Below, piece after piece: positions 33,416-40,422 of a DNA stretch of 40,422 nucleotides (its first letter is position 1; each line of letters begins with the position of its first letter). Position numbers and translations under genes: made by a program. The stretch is taken from contig QZKQ01000044.1 of assembly GCA_003599535.1 (NCBI GenBank), positions 1 to 40,422 on the forward strand, in the 5' to 3' direction. The stretch comes from Candidatus Zixiibacteriota bacterium. Its GTDB lineage: Bacteria; Electryoneota; B3-LCP. The notes beneath the pieces were generated by a model. That model saw only the letters and a list, made by a program, of their open reading frames with translations, ran no database searches and had not been told where the DNA came from.

Positions 33416-34848
33416 CGGATCACCATCAGGGTAAGATCATCCTGCAGGTTCGACTGGCCGGCGTGGCGTTGCACCGCGCGGACCAGGTTGCTGGTCACGG
33501 CCCGGGCGCCGCGCGAGGCGACTTCGCGGGCCGCCTCTTCCAGCCGGTCCAGGCCGAACTGCTCGCCTTCGGGGCTTTCCGCCTCGGTGACGCCGTCGGT
33601 GTAGAGTACCAGCATATCCCCCGGGGAGAAGGTCACCACGCTTTCGCGGTAGGCGGCGCCGGGGAAGGCGCCCAGGATCAGCCCGCCCTCGGTCAGCAAC
33701 TCGCGGCGGCCGTCCCGGCGCAGCAACAGGGGAGGGTTATGGCCGGCGTTGGAGTAGGTCAGGTGGCGGGCGGGGACGTCCAGCACGCCGTAAAAGGCGG
33801 TGACAAAGCGTTCCGGCTCCACCGATTCGTACAGGAAATTGTTGACCCGGTAAAGAATGGTGGAGATGCTGTAATGGGCCACGGCTTCAATGCGCAACGA
33901 AGCCCGCAGCGAAGCCATGATGAAGGCCGCCGGCACCCCCTTGCCGGCCACGTCGCTGATGACCAGCCCCAGGTCCTTGTTCGTCAGCCGGATGTAGTCG
34001 AAGTAGTCGCCCCCCACCATCTCCGACGGCGTGTTCACTCCGGCCAGGTCGAAGTTCTCCACTTCCGGGGCGGAACGCGGCAGGAGGCTGAGCTGCATGC
34101 GCCGCGCCAGGGCCAGCTCCTCCTCCATACGCTGCTTGGCCAGTATCTCGCGGTGCATCCGGGCCCGCTCGATGGCCACGGCGGCGTGCGAGGCGAAGGT
34201 CATCAGGCGGTCGGCGTCGCGACCGGTGAAGGTCCCCAGGCTATCGCTCTCCAGGTTGAAGCAGCCGACGACCTTGCCCCCGGTGAACAGCGGCATGGCC
34301 AGCTCAGAGCGGGTCTGGGGACGGGCGTTGACGTAGCGGGGGTCGCGGGCCACGTCGGCCACCACCACCGGCGCCATGTGCTCCATGGCCCAGCCCATGA
34401 GCCCCCGGCCCAGCTTCTGCCGCACTTTGCCGGAGGCGAAAGTGTCGTACCCGCGGAGGATTTCCCCCACCACCACCCGGCCGCCCTCATCCAGCACGAA
34501 GATGCCGGCGGCGTCGTAATCCACCACCTGCTTGACCGAGTCTAGGATCAGGGCCAGGACTTCGTCCAGGTCCAGGGCGTTGGACAGGCTCAAGGCCACC
34601 TGGGTGATGAGGTGGATTTCCAGCCGGGTGCGCTCCACGTCCTCCACGTGTTCCAGCAGGTGCGCCAGGCGGTCCAGTTGCTCTTCGAAAGTGCGCAGGC
34701 GGTCCCCATCCACGGACTGGGACGGCAAGCGCCGGATTTCCTGCCGCACCGCGCTCAGGGCGTCCGACAGTTCCCGGAAAATGCGCCGCTGGGCCCAGGT
34801 TCTCGGTGGCGCCGGAGGGATATCCTTGGATTGGGGGGAGGAATCCAT
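33406..34848 (-). CDS. GAF-domain PP2C (SpoIIE/RsbU-type) phosphatase
   Basis: 480 residues. A helical start (about 20-75) leads into a GAF sensor domain (about 80-225: NALDLDEVLALILDSVKQVV, AGIFVLDEGGRV, PLFTGGKVVGCFNLES), a short coiled coil (EILAKQRMEEELALARRMQ) and the SpoIIE phosphatase domain with EMVGGDYFDY, ISDVAGKGVPAAFIMA and VLYTDGVTEAESPEGE. It would remove phosphate from the STAS protein encoded next door, in response to a small molecule bound by GAF. Confidence 0.93.
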   Translation of the reverse strand: MDSSPQSKDIPPAPPRTWAQRRIFRELSDALSAVRQEIRRLPSQSVDGDRLRTFEEQLDRLAHLLEHVEDVERTRLEIHLITQVALSLSNALDLDEVLALILDSVKQVVDYDAAGIFVLDEGGRVVVGEILRGYDTFASGKVRQKLGRGLMGWAMEHMAPVVVADVARDPRYVNARPQTRSELAMPLFTGGKVVGCFNLESDSLGTFTGRDADRLMTFASHAAVAIERARMHREILAKQRMEEELALARRMQLSLLPRSAPEVENFDLAGVNTPSEMVGGDYFDYIRLTNKDLGLVISDVAGKGVPAAFIMASLRASLRIEAVAHYSISTILYRVNNFLYESVEPERFVTAFYGVLDVPARHLTYSNAGHNPPLLLRRDGRRELLTEGGLILGAFPGAAYRESVVTFSPGDMLVLYTDGVTEAESPEGEQFGLDRLEEAAREVASRGARAVTSNLVRAVQRHAGQSNLQDDLTLMVIRCR

Positions 34849-34855
34849 CCGTTCC

Positions 34856-35203
34856 TTACTTGCCGGCGGGGAAGCTGTTCAGGGCCTCGTCCACCGTGTC
34901 GTAGGATTCGAAAATCGTCACCAGCTTGGTAATGAGGAACAGGCTGTGAATCTTTTCCGTCACGGCCGCCAGCTTCAATTCGCCGCCGGCGTTCTTGATG
35001 GTGGTCAGGCCGCCGATCAGGCTGCCCAGGCCCGAAGAGTTCATCCAGTCCACTTCGCCCAGGTCGAAGATGAATTTGCGGTAGCCTTCGGCGACGTGCT
35101 GTTTGATGGTCTCCTGGAACGTCGTGGCTTCCGGGCCGCCCATCATCTTGCCGTGGATTTTAAGAATGAGTACGCTGTCCTGTTCCCTGGTTTCTACTCG
35201 CAT
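34856..35203 (-). CDS. STAS-domain anti-sigma factor antagonist
   Basis: 115 residues from the ATG at 35203, which has AAGGAG five bases upstream; the longer frame to 35269 has no such site. DLGEVDWMNSSGLGSLIGG contains the phosphorylatable serine of SpoIIAA/RsbV proteins, and VEDSVLILKIHGKM-like beta strands come first. First gene of the partner-switching operon. Confidence 0.92.
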   Translation of the reverse strand: MRVETREQDSVLILKIHGKMMGGPEATTFQETIKQHVAEGYRKFIFDLGEVDWMNSSGLGSLIGGLTTIKNAGGELKLAAVTEKIHSLFLITKLVTIFESYDTVDEALNSFPAGK

Positions 35204-35240
35204 ACCGGCTCCTTGTTCGAGAAAAAGGGTTATCATGCCT

Positions 35241-35269
35241 AATGTAAGGAAATTATGGCGGAAAATCAA
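35241..35269 (-). promoter_or_regulatory. Promoter of the partner-switching/coaD/ftsEX operon
   Basis: Minus strand: TTGATT (35264-35269), 17 bp, TACATT (35241-35246), leaving a leader of about 30 nt to the STAS ATG. The -10 is weaker than in the other promoters here. Confidence 0.6.
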
Positions 35270-35313
35270 GGGAAATCCGGGCTGAAACGGCGAAATTCCG
35301 GGTGGATTTCTCC

Positions 35314-35342
35314 TTGCCTAAGACGGAAGTGTTGGTTATATT
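35314..35342 (+). promoter_or_regulatory. Promoter of the DUF3800 gene
   Basis: TTGCCT (35314-35319), 17 bp, TATATT (35337-35342), about 50 bp before the ATG. Confidence 0.6.
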
Positions 35343-35397
35343 GTATGGGATCTGAAAACATCGCTGATATCTTCCATCCCGGCCCTATGGATCAAGT

Positions 35398-36180
35398 ATG
35401 AAGTACCGCCTTTACATTGATGAAGTCGGAAATTCAGACCTGCATTCTTCGTCTGACCCCAACCACAGGTACCTGAGTTTGACCGGGGTGGCCTTTTCGC
35501 TGGACTATGTGGATCAGGTGGTATTTCCGACTCTCGAATCCTTAAAAAGACGTTACTTCCACCACCACGCCGATGACCCCATTTGTCTTCACCGAAAGGA
35601 GATCCTGCAAAAGAAGGCGCCATTCGATTCCTTACGGGATCCCAAAATCGAGGCGGCGTTCAATGAGGATCTTCTGCGGATTTTAATGGATTTTCAGTAT
35701 ACCGTATTTACTGCAGTTATAGATAAATACGAGCACATGAGACAATATAGTGTATGGCAATATGATCCTTATCACTACTGCCTTGAGATCTTGATCGAAA
35801 GGTTTTGTTTCTTTCTGGAAACGTCGGAGGCTACAGGCGATGTTTTGGCTGAGTCCCGCGGGGGTAAAGAAGATCGGCGGTTGAAAGCCTCGTTTCATCG
35901 TCACTTTTCGACGGGTACAAGGTTCATAAATCCCGAAAAGATTGCTCAGCGGCTGACCAGCAGCCAGTTAAAGGTAAAAAGCAAATCGAACAACATTGCA
36001 GGATTGCAGTTTGCCGATATCATCGCGTATCCCAGTTACCGGGCGGCGCTGGCACGCCATGATAACAGACCCCTTCCCGAGGATTTTAGTGGAAAGATCA
36101 TTACCATTTTGGAGACCAGTAAATACTATCGCAGCTCCGCTGGTGAAATACAGGGCTACGGCAGAAAATGGCTGCCATAA
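35398..36180 (+). CDS. DUF3800 domain protein
   Basis: 260 residues. YRLYIDEVGN at the start, LHRKEIL, LAESRGGKEDRRL and NIAGLQFADIIAYP are the acidic motifs of DUF3800, predicted to have an RNase H-like fold. Members occur often next to defence genes and mobile elements, but biochemical roles are not settled. This copy stands alone with its own promoter and has lower GC and more AT-ending codons than its neighbours, which suggests recent arrival. Only a weak Shine-Dalgarno sequence (GGAT) is seen. Confidence 0.85.
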   Translation: MKYRLYIDEVGNSDLHSSSDPNHRYLSLTGVAFSLDYVDQVVFPTLESLKRRYFHHHADDPICLHRKEILQKKAPFDSLRDPKIEAAFNEDLLRILMDFQYTVFTAVIDKYEHMRQYSVWQYDPYHYCLEILIERFCFFLETSEATGDVLAESRGGKEDRRLKASFHRHFSTGTRFINPEKIAQRLTSSQLKVKSKSNNIAGLQFADIIAYPSYRAALARHDNRPLPEDFSGKIITILETSKYYRSSAGEIQGYGRKWLP

Positions 36181-36184
36181 AAAA

Positions 36185-36209
36185 ACCCAACTCGCTTGCA
36201 CGAGCTGGG
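36185..36209 (+). terminator. Possible terminator after the DUF3800 gene
   Basis: CCCAACTCG and CGAGCTGGG arms with one mismatch, starting five bases past the stop codon. No T run follows, so this is only a candidate. Confidence 0.35.
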
Positions 36210-36346
36210 CCAAAGGCAATGCCTTCCACCTCCAGATGACTGGATTGATATAATATACGGAATTAAAAAGGAAATGTCAATGGTTATTTCGCTTTTTACT
36301 TCTCTCGCCAATTTTGCCAGAATCGCTGCGCAGGTGATAATTCGGT

Positions 36347-37708
36347 GTGATTATTTCCATGCCTGATCCCATCATCATCATCGGCGGGGGCATCGCCGGG
36401 ATGGCGGCCGCCTGGCGGCTGATTCCCACCGGCCTGCCGGTCACCCTGCTGGAGGCGCGGCCGCGCCTGGGCGGGCGCCTGGACAGCCTGCGCGCCGCCG
36501 GCGCCCCCACCCCCTTCGACAACGGTCCGCACCTGTTCCTGAGCAGCTACGTCCGCACCCGCCGGTTGCTGCGCGAGATAGGCCTGGAAAGGGATTTCGA
36601 CTATCCCTGGCCGGGGCGTCTCCCCGTCATCGGGCCCCAGGGACGCGCCGCCATACTGTGGGAATGGCCCCTACCGGCGCCGTTCAACTTTTCCGCCGGG
36701 CTGCTGAGCTTTCCCCTGTTATCCTGGAAGGCCCGCAACCGCGCCGTGTTGGCCGCCCGCGACCTGTTGACCGGCCCCCTGGAGGCGGAAGTCTCCGCGG
36801 CGCAGTGGCTGGAGGCCCACGGCGAAGCCGAGGAGCGGGGCCTCTTCTGGGAACCGCTGGTGCGCGCCGCCCTGAATGCGCCCTCCGAAGCCGTCCCGGT
36901 GCGGGATCTGCAGGTCATCCTGCGGGAAGGATTCGCCAAGGGTCTCACCGGGGGCCGCCTGGGGCATGCCCGGCGCCCGCTGGGTAAGATCTTCGGGGAG
37001 GGCATGCGCCGGGCGCTGGAAGAGGCCGGCGTGCAGGTGCTCACCGGCCATACCGTCGGGGGGGCCGAGATTACCGCCGGGCGTATCACTTCCGTGAAGC
37101 TGCGCAACGGACGGAGCCTCCCTTGCCGGGCGGTGGTGGCGGCGCTGCCCCCCTGGGCCCTGTACGACTGGCTGAGGACGCTGCCGCACCCCACCCCCCT
37201 GGTCGCCCCGCTACACCTGGAGGCGTGGGGGGCGCAGAGCCTCGTGTCGCTGTTCCTGTGGGCCGGGCAGCGGCCCTGGGTGGAACCGTGGACCAGCCTG
37301 CCCGGGCGCCGCGCGGCCTGGGTCTTCGACTACACCCGCCTGTGGGGCGATTCCCGGGCCCCCCTGGGGCTGATCCTGGAATGGCCTGACCTCCCCCAGA
37401 GCCAGACGGCGGCAGCCATGCGGGGTTTCGTGGCGCGGGAGATCCTCCCCGAGCTGGCCGCCGCCCTGCCGCAGCTTTCCCGGGTGCCGTGGCGGGCCTG
37501 GAAACTGGTCCGCGAACGCCGCGCCACGCCGCTGCGCCCCCGGGCGCTGTGGGGCCACCCCCTGTCGCCGACCACCGCCCTGCCCAACCTGGTCTTGGCC
37601 GGCGACTGGCTGGACCCGCTGCTCCCGCCCACCGTGGAGGCGGCGGTGCGTTCCGGCGAGGCCGCAGGGGAAAAGATAATTATGCAAAAAATTGCACTTG
37701 ACAAGTAG
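36347..37708 (+). CDS. HpnE-like FAD-dependent oxidoreductase (hydroxysqualene dehydroxylase family)
   Basis: 453 residues from a GTG with AGGTGA nine bases upstream; the ATG at 36359 is an alternative. The dinucleotide motif IIIIGGGIAGMAAAW opens the protein, and PRLGGRLDSLRAAG with FDNGPHLFLSSY follows; the C-terminal FAD contact is LVLAGDWLDPLLPPTVEAAVRSGE. This is the amine-oxidase/phytoene-desaturase fold, closest in pattern to HpnE, which makes squalene from hydroxysqualene. The partners hpnC and hpnD are not in the window, so the assignment is by sequence pattern only; another carotenoid- or terpenoid-acting member is possible. Confidence 0.7.
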   Translation: MIISMPDPIIIIGGGIAGMAAAWRLIPTGLPVTLLEARPRLGGRLDSLRAAGAPTPFDNGPHLFLSSYVRTRRLLREIGLERDFDYPWPGRLPVIGPQGRAAILWEWPLPAPFNFSAGLLSFPLLSWKARNRAVLAARDLLTGPLEAEVSAAQWLEAHGEAEERGLFWEPLVRAALNAPSEAVPVRDLQVILREGFAKGLTGGRLGHARRPLGKIFGEGMRRALEEAGVQVLTGHTVGGAEITAGRITSVKLRNGRSLPCRAVVAALPPWALYDWLRTLPHPTPLVAPLHLEAWGAQSLVSLFLWAGQRPWVEPWTSLPGRRAAWVFDYTRLWGDSRAPLGLILEWPDLPQSQTAAAMRGFVAREILPELAAALPQLSRVPWRAWKLVRERRATPLRPRALWGHPLSPTTALPNLVLAGDWLDPLLPPTVEAAVRSGEAAGEKIIMQKIALDK

Positions 37709-37726
37709 AAGTAAATTTATTATATT
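37698..37726 (+). promoter_or_regulatory. Near-consensus promoter overlapping the HpnE-like gene end
   Basis: TTGACA (37698-37703), 17 bp, TATATT (37721-37726). The predicted start (about 37733) lies only about five bases before the ATG of the next gene, leaving no room for a ribosome binding site. Confidence 0.8.
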
Positions 37727-37737
37727 GATCCTGTCCC

Positions 37738-38658
37738 ATGAATCCAGAACACCTTCCAGACCATCCCTGCGTCGCCTGCGGCGGGAAAGATTTCACGCCG
37801 CTACCCTTCGGCTATCGCTTCCGCGGCCGCGAGCTGCGGGGGATGAAATGCCGGAAGTGCGGGCTGCAACTCATCCATCCCCAGCCGACGGTGGCGGAGG
37901 TCCGGCAGATGTACTCCGAAGAGTATTTCACTTCCGGCGAAGTGTCCGTTCGCCCGCATGGGCGGGGGGATTACTTTCAGAGCGTCACCACCGACCGGGA
38001 AAACCGGATTTATCGCCAAAGGCTGGAGCATTTCCGCAGATATAGCGGCGCTGGTAAGCTGCTGGAAATCGGCTGCGGGCCGGGGCACTTCCTGTCGGCC
38101 GCCCGGCAGGCCGGATGGGACACTACCGGGGTGGAGATTTCCGAATTCGCCTCCCGGTTTGCCCGTGAAACCTTTTCCCTGAACGTTATCACCGGAACCC
38201 TGGAGGAGGCGAATCTCCCCGCCGGCGAATATGACGTCGTATTCATGGGAGACCTGCTGGAACACGTGACCGATCCCCGGGCCCTCCTTCGGGACGTGCG
38301 GGCCCTCCTGAAAGACCGGGGGATCGTTTACATCGAGGTGCCGGCCGTGACCAACGGACTGTATTCCCGGATCGGATCGTTGGCCATGCGGCTCCTGGGG
38401 AAGACCAAATACATCAACCTTCCACCATATCATCTGTTCGAATTCACCCCGCGCGGCCTCCGGAGCCTGTTGCCGGCCGCCGGATTCAAGATTGCGGACA
38501 TCCAACAGGCCGTGGTCTCGCCGCGGGATATTGGCCTCAGGGATTCTCCCTTGTCCAATGCTTTGAAATATACCCTGCAGACCCTGAATGTTTATGTCAC
38601 CGGATTGACGGGACGGTGGGGGGACCGTCTCACCGTCGTGGCTGGCAAATCGAATTAA
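37738..38658 (+). CDS. Zinc-ribbon SAM-dependent methyltransferase
   Basis: 306 residues. An N-terminal zinc ribbon (Cys11, Cys14, Cys38, Cys41) is followed by a class I methyltransferase domain with LLEIGCGPGHFLSAARQAG (about 105-123), TTGVEISEFA, and DVVFMGDLLEHVTDPRALLRDV. This arrangement is common among methyltransferases in polysaccharide and lipid gene clusters (sugar or nucleotide-sugar methylation). No sugar cluster is visible here. The start must be the ATG at 37738, since later starts lose the first Cys pair; that makes the message nearly leaderless. Confidence 0.85.
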   Translation: MNPEHLPDHPCVACGGKDFTPLPFGYRFRGRELRGMKCRKCGLQLIHPQPTVAEVRQMYSEEYFTSGEVSVRPHGRGDYFQSVTTDRENRIYRQRLEHFRRYSGAGKLLEIGCGPGHFLSAARQAGWDTTGVEISEFASRFARETFSLNVITGTLEEANLPAGEYDVVFMGDLLEHVTDPRALLRDVRALLKDRGIVYIEVPAVTNGLYSRIGSLAMRLLGKTKYINLPPYHLFEFTPRGLRSLLPAAGFKIADIQQAVVSPRDIGLRDSPLSNALKYTLQTLNVYVTGLTGRWGDRLTVVAGKSN

Positions 38659-38663
38659 TTGCA

Positions 38664-38690
38664 TATAATGGTCCATCCAACTAGTGGAGG
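38664..38690 (+). promoter_or_regulatory. -10 box and ribosome binding site of the beta-helix gene
   Basis: TATAAT at 38664-38669 without a good -35 at the right distance, and GGAGG at 38686-38690 four bases before the ATG at 38695. The -10 lies just past the methyltransferase stop. Confidence 0.5.
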
Positions 38691-38694
38691 ATTC

Positions 38695-40422
38695 ATGCGC
38701 CGCAAAGCGATTTTTACCCTGATCGCCGCCCTTGGCCTGCTTACGACCGCCGGGGGCTTGGCCCTTGCTGATACTTACGTCAGCGGGAACCAGTCGGGAA
38801 CGTGGAGTCTGGCCGGTTCGCCCTATTTCGTCACCGGTGATGTTACCGTTCCGGCCGGGCTGCAACTGAGCATTGAACCCGGCGTGGAAGTCATTTTCCA
38901 GGGTCATTACAAGCTGAACGTGTACGGTTCGCTGGAGGCCGCCGGGACCGCTACGGATTCCATCGGGTTTACCGCCGCCAATCCCACCACCGGCTGGCAC
39001 GGAATCCGGCTGGTCAATGCCACGGGTGCCTCGCACCTGGCCTACTGCACCCTGGAATACGGCAAGGCCACGGGCTCTTCCCCTGATAACCACGGCGGCG
39101 CGATATACTGCAACCAGTCTGCCTTGATCCTGGAATACTGCACTATCCGGAACAACACCTCGGTCGGCGGTTGGGGCGGCGGCGTGTACGTGATAAACTG
39201 CCCGGAAAATTACGTCCATCATAATCTTATAGAAAACAATTCTGCCAACCACGCCGCAGGATTGAACTGGCAGTACAGCGGCGGGATCATCGAGCACAAC
39301 ACCATCCGGAACAACAATGCGGTGCAGTGGAGCGGCGGCGGCATCAATATTGACCACTGCTCGCCTACAGTCCGGTACAACGTCATCAGCGGGAACCAGT
39401 CGGTTGAGGATTCGGGAACGGGAATCTACCTCGCCTATAATTCGAATCCGCTGGTGGCCTACAACGAAATCAGCCGGAATGAATTTTTCGGGGTGTTCGC
39501 CGGCGCAAGTTGCCAGCCGGAATTCACCAATAACACGGTGGCGTACAACGGAACCGGCGGGGTCGAAGCCTATAGTAGTTCGCAGATTCTGGGCCAGAAT
39601 AATATCGTTTGGGGGAACGGGTACGCCTTCTACATCTGGGGTGGCTGTTCCATCCCCTGGACTTGGTCGGACCTCCAGGGCGGCTGGCCCGGCACCGGCA
39701 ATATCAACGCCGACCCCCAGTTCGTCAACGCCGCCGGGAACGATTTCCACCTCCTCCCCACCTCCCCCTGCATTGACGCCGGAAATCCCGCCTCCCCGCC
39801 CGATCCCGACAATACCATCACCGACATGGGGGCCTACTACTTCGATCAGAACTTCACTCCCGGGCAGCTCAGCGTGGATCTGGAACCGGTCAGCTATCCC
39901 ACCGTCATCCCCCCGCAGGGCGGCGAATTCGACTACACGGCCGAATGGGCTTGCGACAGCACCAACTACGCCATCTTCGACGCCTGGATTTCCCTGCGCC
40001 TGCCCGATGGCCAGATCATGGGGCCGATCCTGACCAAGACCAACATGTACCTGGCCGCCGGCGCCAGCCTCTCGGCCGACCTGTCCCTCTACGTTTCCCA
40101 GTGGGCCATGCCCGGGGTCTACTGGCTGCGCGGCTACCTGGGGGATCTGACCACCGGCGTTGACGTGGCGGCCGACTCCTTCAGTTTCGAGAAGACGCCC
40201 TACGACGGGCCCGCTCCCTACGAGACCGGCTACGTGATCCTGTCCGGCTGGGAGCAGTGCGAGAAGATTTACCTGGATCACCTCGCCTTGAGCGTGGACA
40301 AGGGGCCGGAACTGTCCGCCGGGCCCAACCCCTTCAACCCGGTGACGGCTATCGGCTTCCGGCTTCCGGCTCCCGGCTACGTCAACCTGAGAATCTATGA
40401 CACTGCCGGGCGGGAGGTCAGG
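38695..40422 (+). CDS. Secreted right-handed beta-helix protein, C-terminal tag cut by window end
   Basis: 576 codons in frame to the edge, so the 3' end is missing. A signal peptide (RRKAIFTLIAALGLLTTAGGLALA) is followed by a parallel beta-helix (about 30-360) with repeated short turns such as YCTLEYGKA, GGAIYCNQSALILEYCTIRNN and VHHNLIENNSANHAAG. These are typical of NosD/pectate-lyase-like and 'DUF1565' surface proteins, and the helix ends in INADPQFVNAAGNDFHL.P.SPCIDAG. A beta-sandwich-like part comes next, then LSAGPNPFNPVTAIGFRLPA and DTAGREV, the start of a sorting tag like that of the LVIVD protein. Likely surface-exposed; the ligand is unknown. Confidence 0.9.
   Translation, partial: MRRKAIFTLIAALGLLTTAGGLALADTYVSGNQSGTWSLAGSPYFVTGDVTVPAGLQLSIEPGVEVIFQGHYKLNVYGSLEAAGTATDSIGFTAANPTTGWHGIRLVNATGASHLAYCTLEYGKATGSSPDNHGGAIYCNQSALILEYCTIRNNTSVGGWGGGVYVINCPENYVHHNLIENNSANHAAGLNWQYSGGIIEHNTIRNNNAVQWSGGGINIDHCSPTVRYNVISGNQSVEDSGTGIYLAYNSNPLVAYNEISRNEFFGVFAGASCQPEFTNNTVAYNGTGGVEAYSSSQILGQNNIVWGNGYAFYIWGGCSIPWTWSDLQGGWPGTGNINADPQFVNAAGNDFHLLPTSPCIDAGNPASPPDPDNTITDMGAYYFDQNFTPGQLSVDLEPVSYPTVIPPQGGEFDYTAEWACDSTNYAIFDAWISLRLPDGQIMGPILTKTNMYLAAGASLSADLSLYVSQWAMPGVYWLRGYLGDLTTGVDVAADSFSFEKTPYDGPAPYETGYVILSGWEQCEKIYLDHLALSVDKGPELSAGPNPFNPVTAIGFRLPAPGYVNLRIYDTAGREVR

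Noticed and set aside
29491-35203. Defence island or phage genes
   Set aside because: All genes are regular housekeeping or signalling families with tight operon spacing.
36181-36346. Small genes between the DUF3800 and HpnE-like genes
   Set aside because: Short frames have no ribosome binding sites or recognisable sequence.
37801-40281. 826-residue minus-strand frame
   Set aside because: Opposite the zinc-ribbon methyltransferase and the beta-helix protein, both strongly supported on the plus strand.

Overview
The window reads as a high-GC (about 65-68% by eye) Gram-negative-type bacterial chromosome with dense, overlapping operons. Two genes encode large secreted proteins (an LVIVD-repeat protein at 26853-29021 and a beta-helix protein running off the right edge). 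Both carry the C-terminal tag style FNPxT..F.LPA...DTAGREV that is typical of secreted proteins in FCB-superphylum bacteria and related candidate phyla. That is the best taxonomic hint. No rRNA, tRNA, CRISPR array or intact transposase was seen.

Left part (1-10 kb). Mostly minus-strand genes: an M24 peptidase, a two-cassette island (1.24-3.15 kb), an MFS transporter, a response regulator, a lipoprotein cyclophilin, a DUF4412-like secreted protein and an orphan MinD/ParA-like ATPase. The island is the most unusual part. A GxxExxY PD-(D/E)XK gene sits inside terminal inverted repeats and has entered the 3' end of a DNA methyltransferase gene. A DUF559 (Vsr-like) gene sits between two C-rich/G-rich palindromes. 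Both nuclease genes carry single inactivating lesions. REP-like palindromes fill the longer gaps.

Middle (9.5-26.6 kb), plus strand. A small secreted coiled-coil protein, an SDR oxidoreductase with a cytochrome c, a YgjP-type metalloprotease, an MFS exporter and a DUF2892 protein precede a pentose phosphate operon: tkt, rpiB, fused tal-pgi, a HAD phosphatase, gnd, zwf and pgl. It holds the oxidative branch and most of the non-oxidative branch, with overlapping or nearly abutting genes; ribulose-phosphate 3-epimerase is the only missing step. A SAM methyltransferase and a Kir-type potassium channel follow, then lexA behind its own promoter.

Right part (26.8-40.4 kb). The LVIVD protein, whose body is AT-rich but whose tag is GC-rich, then a repeat zone with a 7-bp minisatellite. 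Next is a minus-strand operon read from 35.2 to 29.5 kb: STAS antagonist, SpoIIE-type phosphatase, anti-sigma-like kinase, coaD, ftsE, ftsX and a secreted 5'-nucleotidase. An AT-richer DUF3800 gene, an HpnE-like FAD enzyme, a zinc-ribbon methyltransferase with a near-leaderless promoter and the partial beta-helix protein finish the window.

Seven of the eight promoters called share TTGNNN-17 bp-TANNNT geometry with a clear sigma70-type look. Starts were chosen from Shine-Dalgarno position, overlap and family N-termini.
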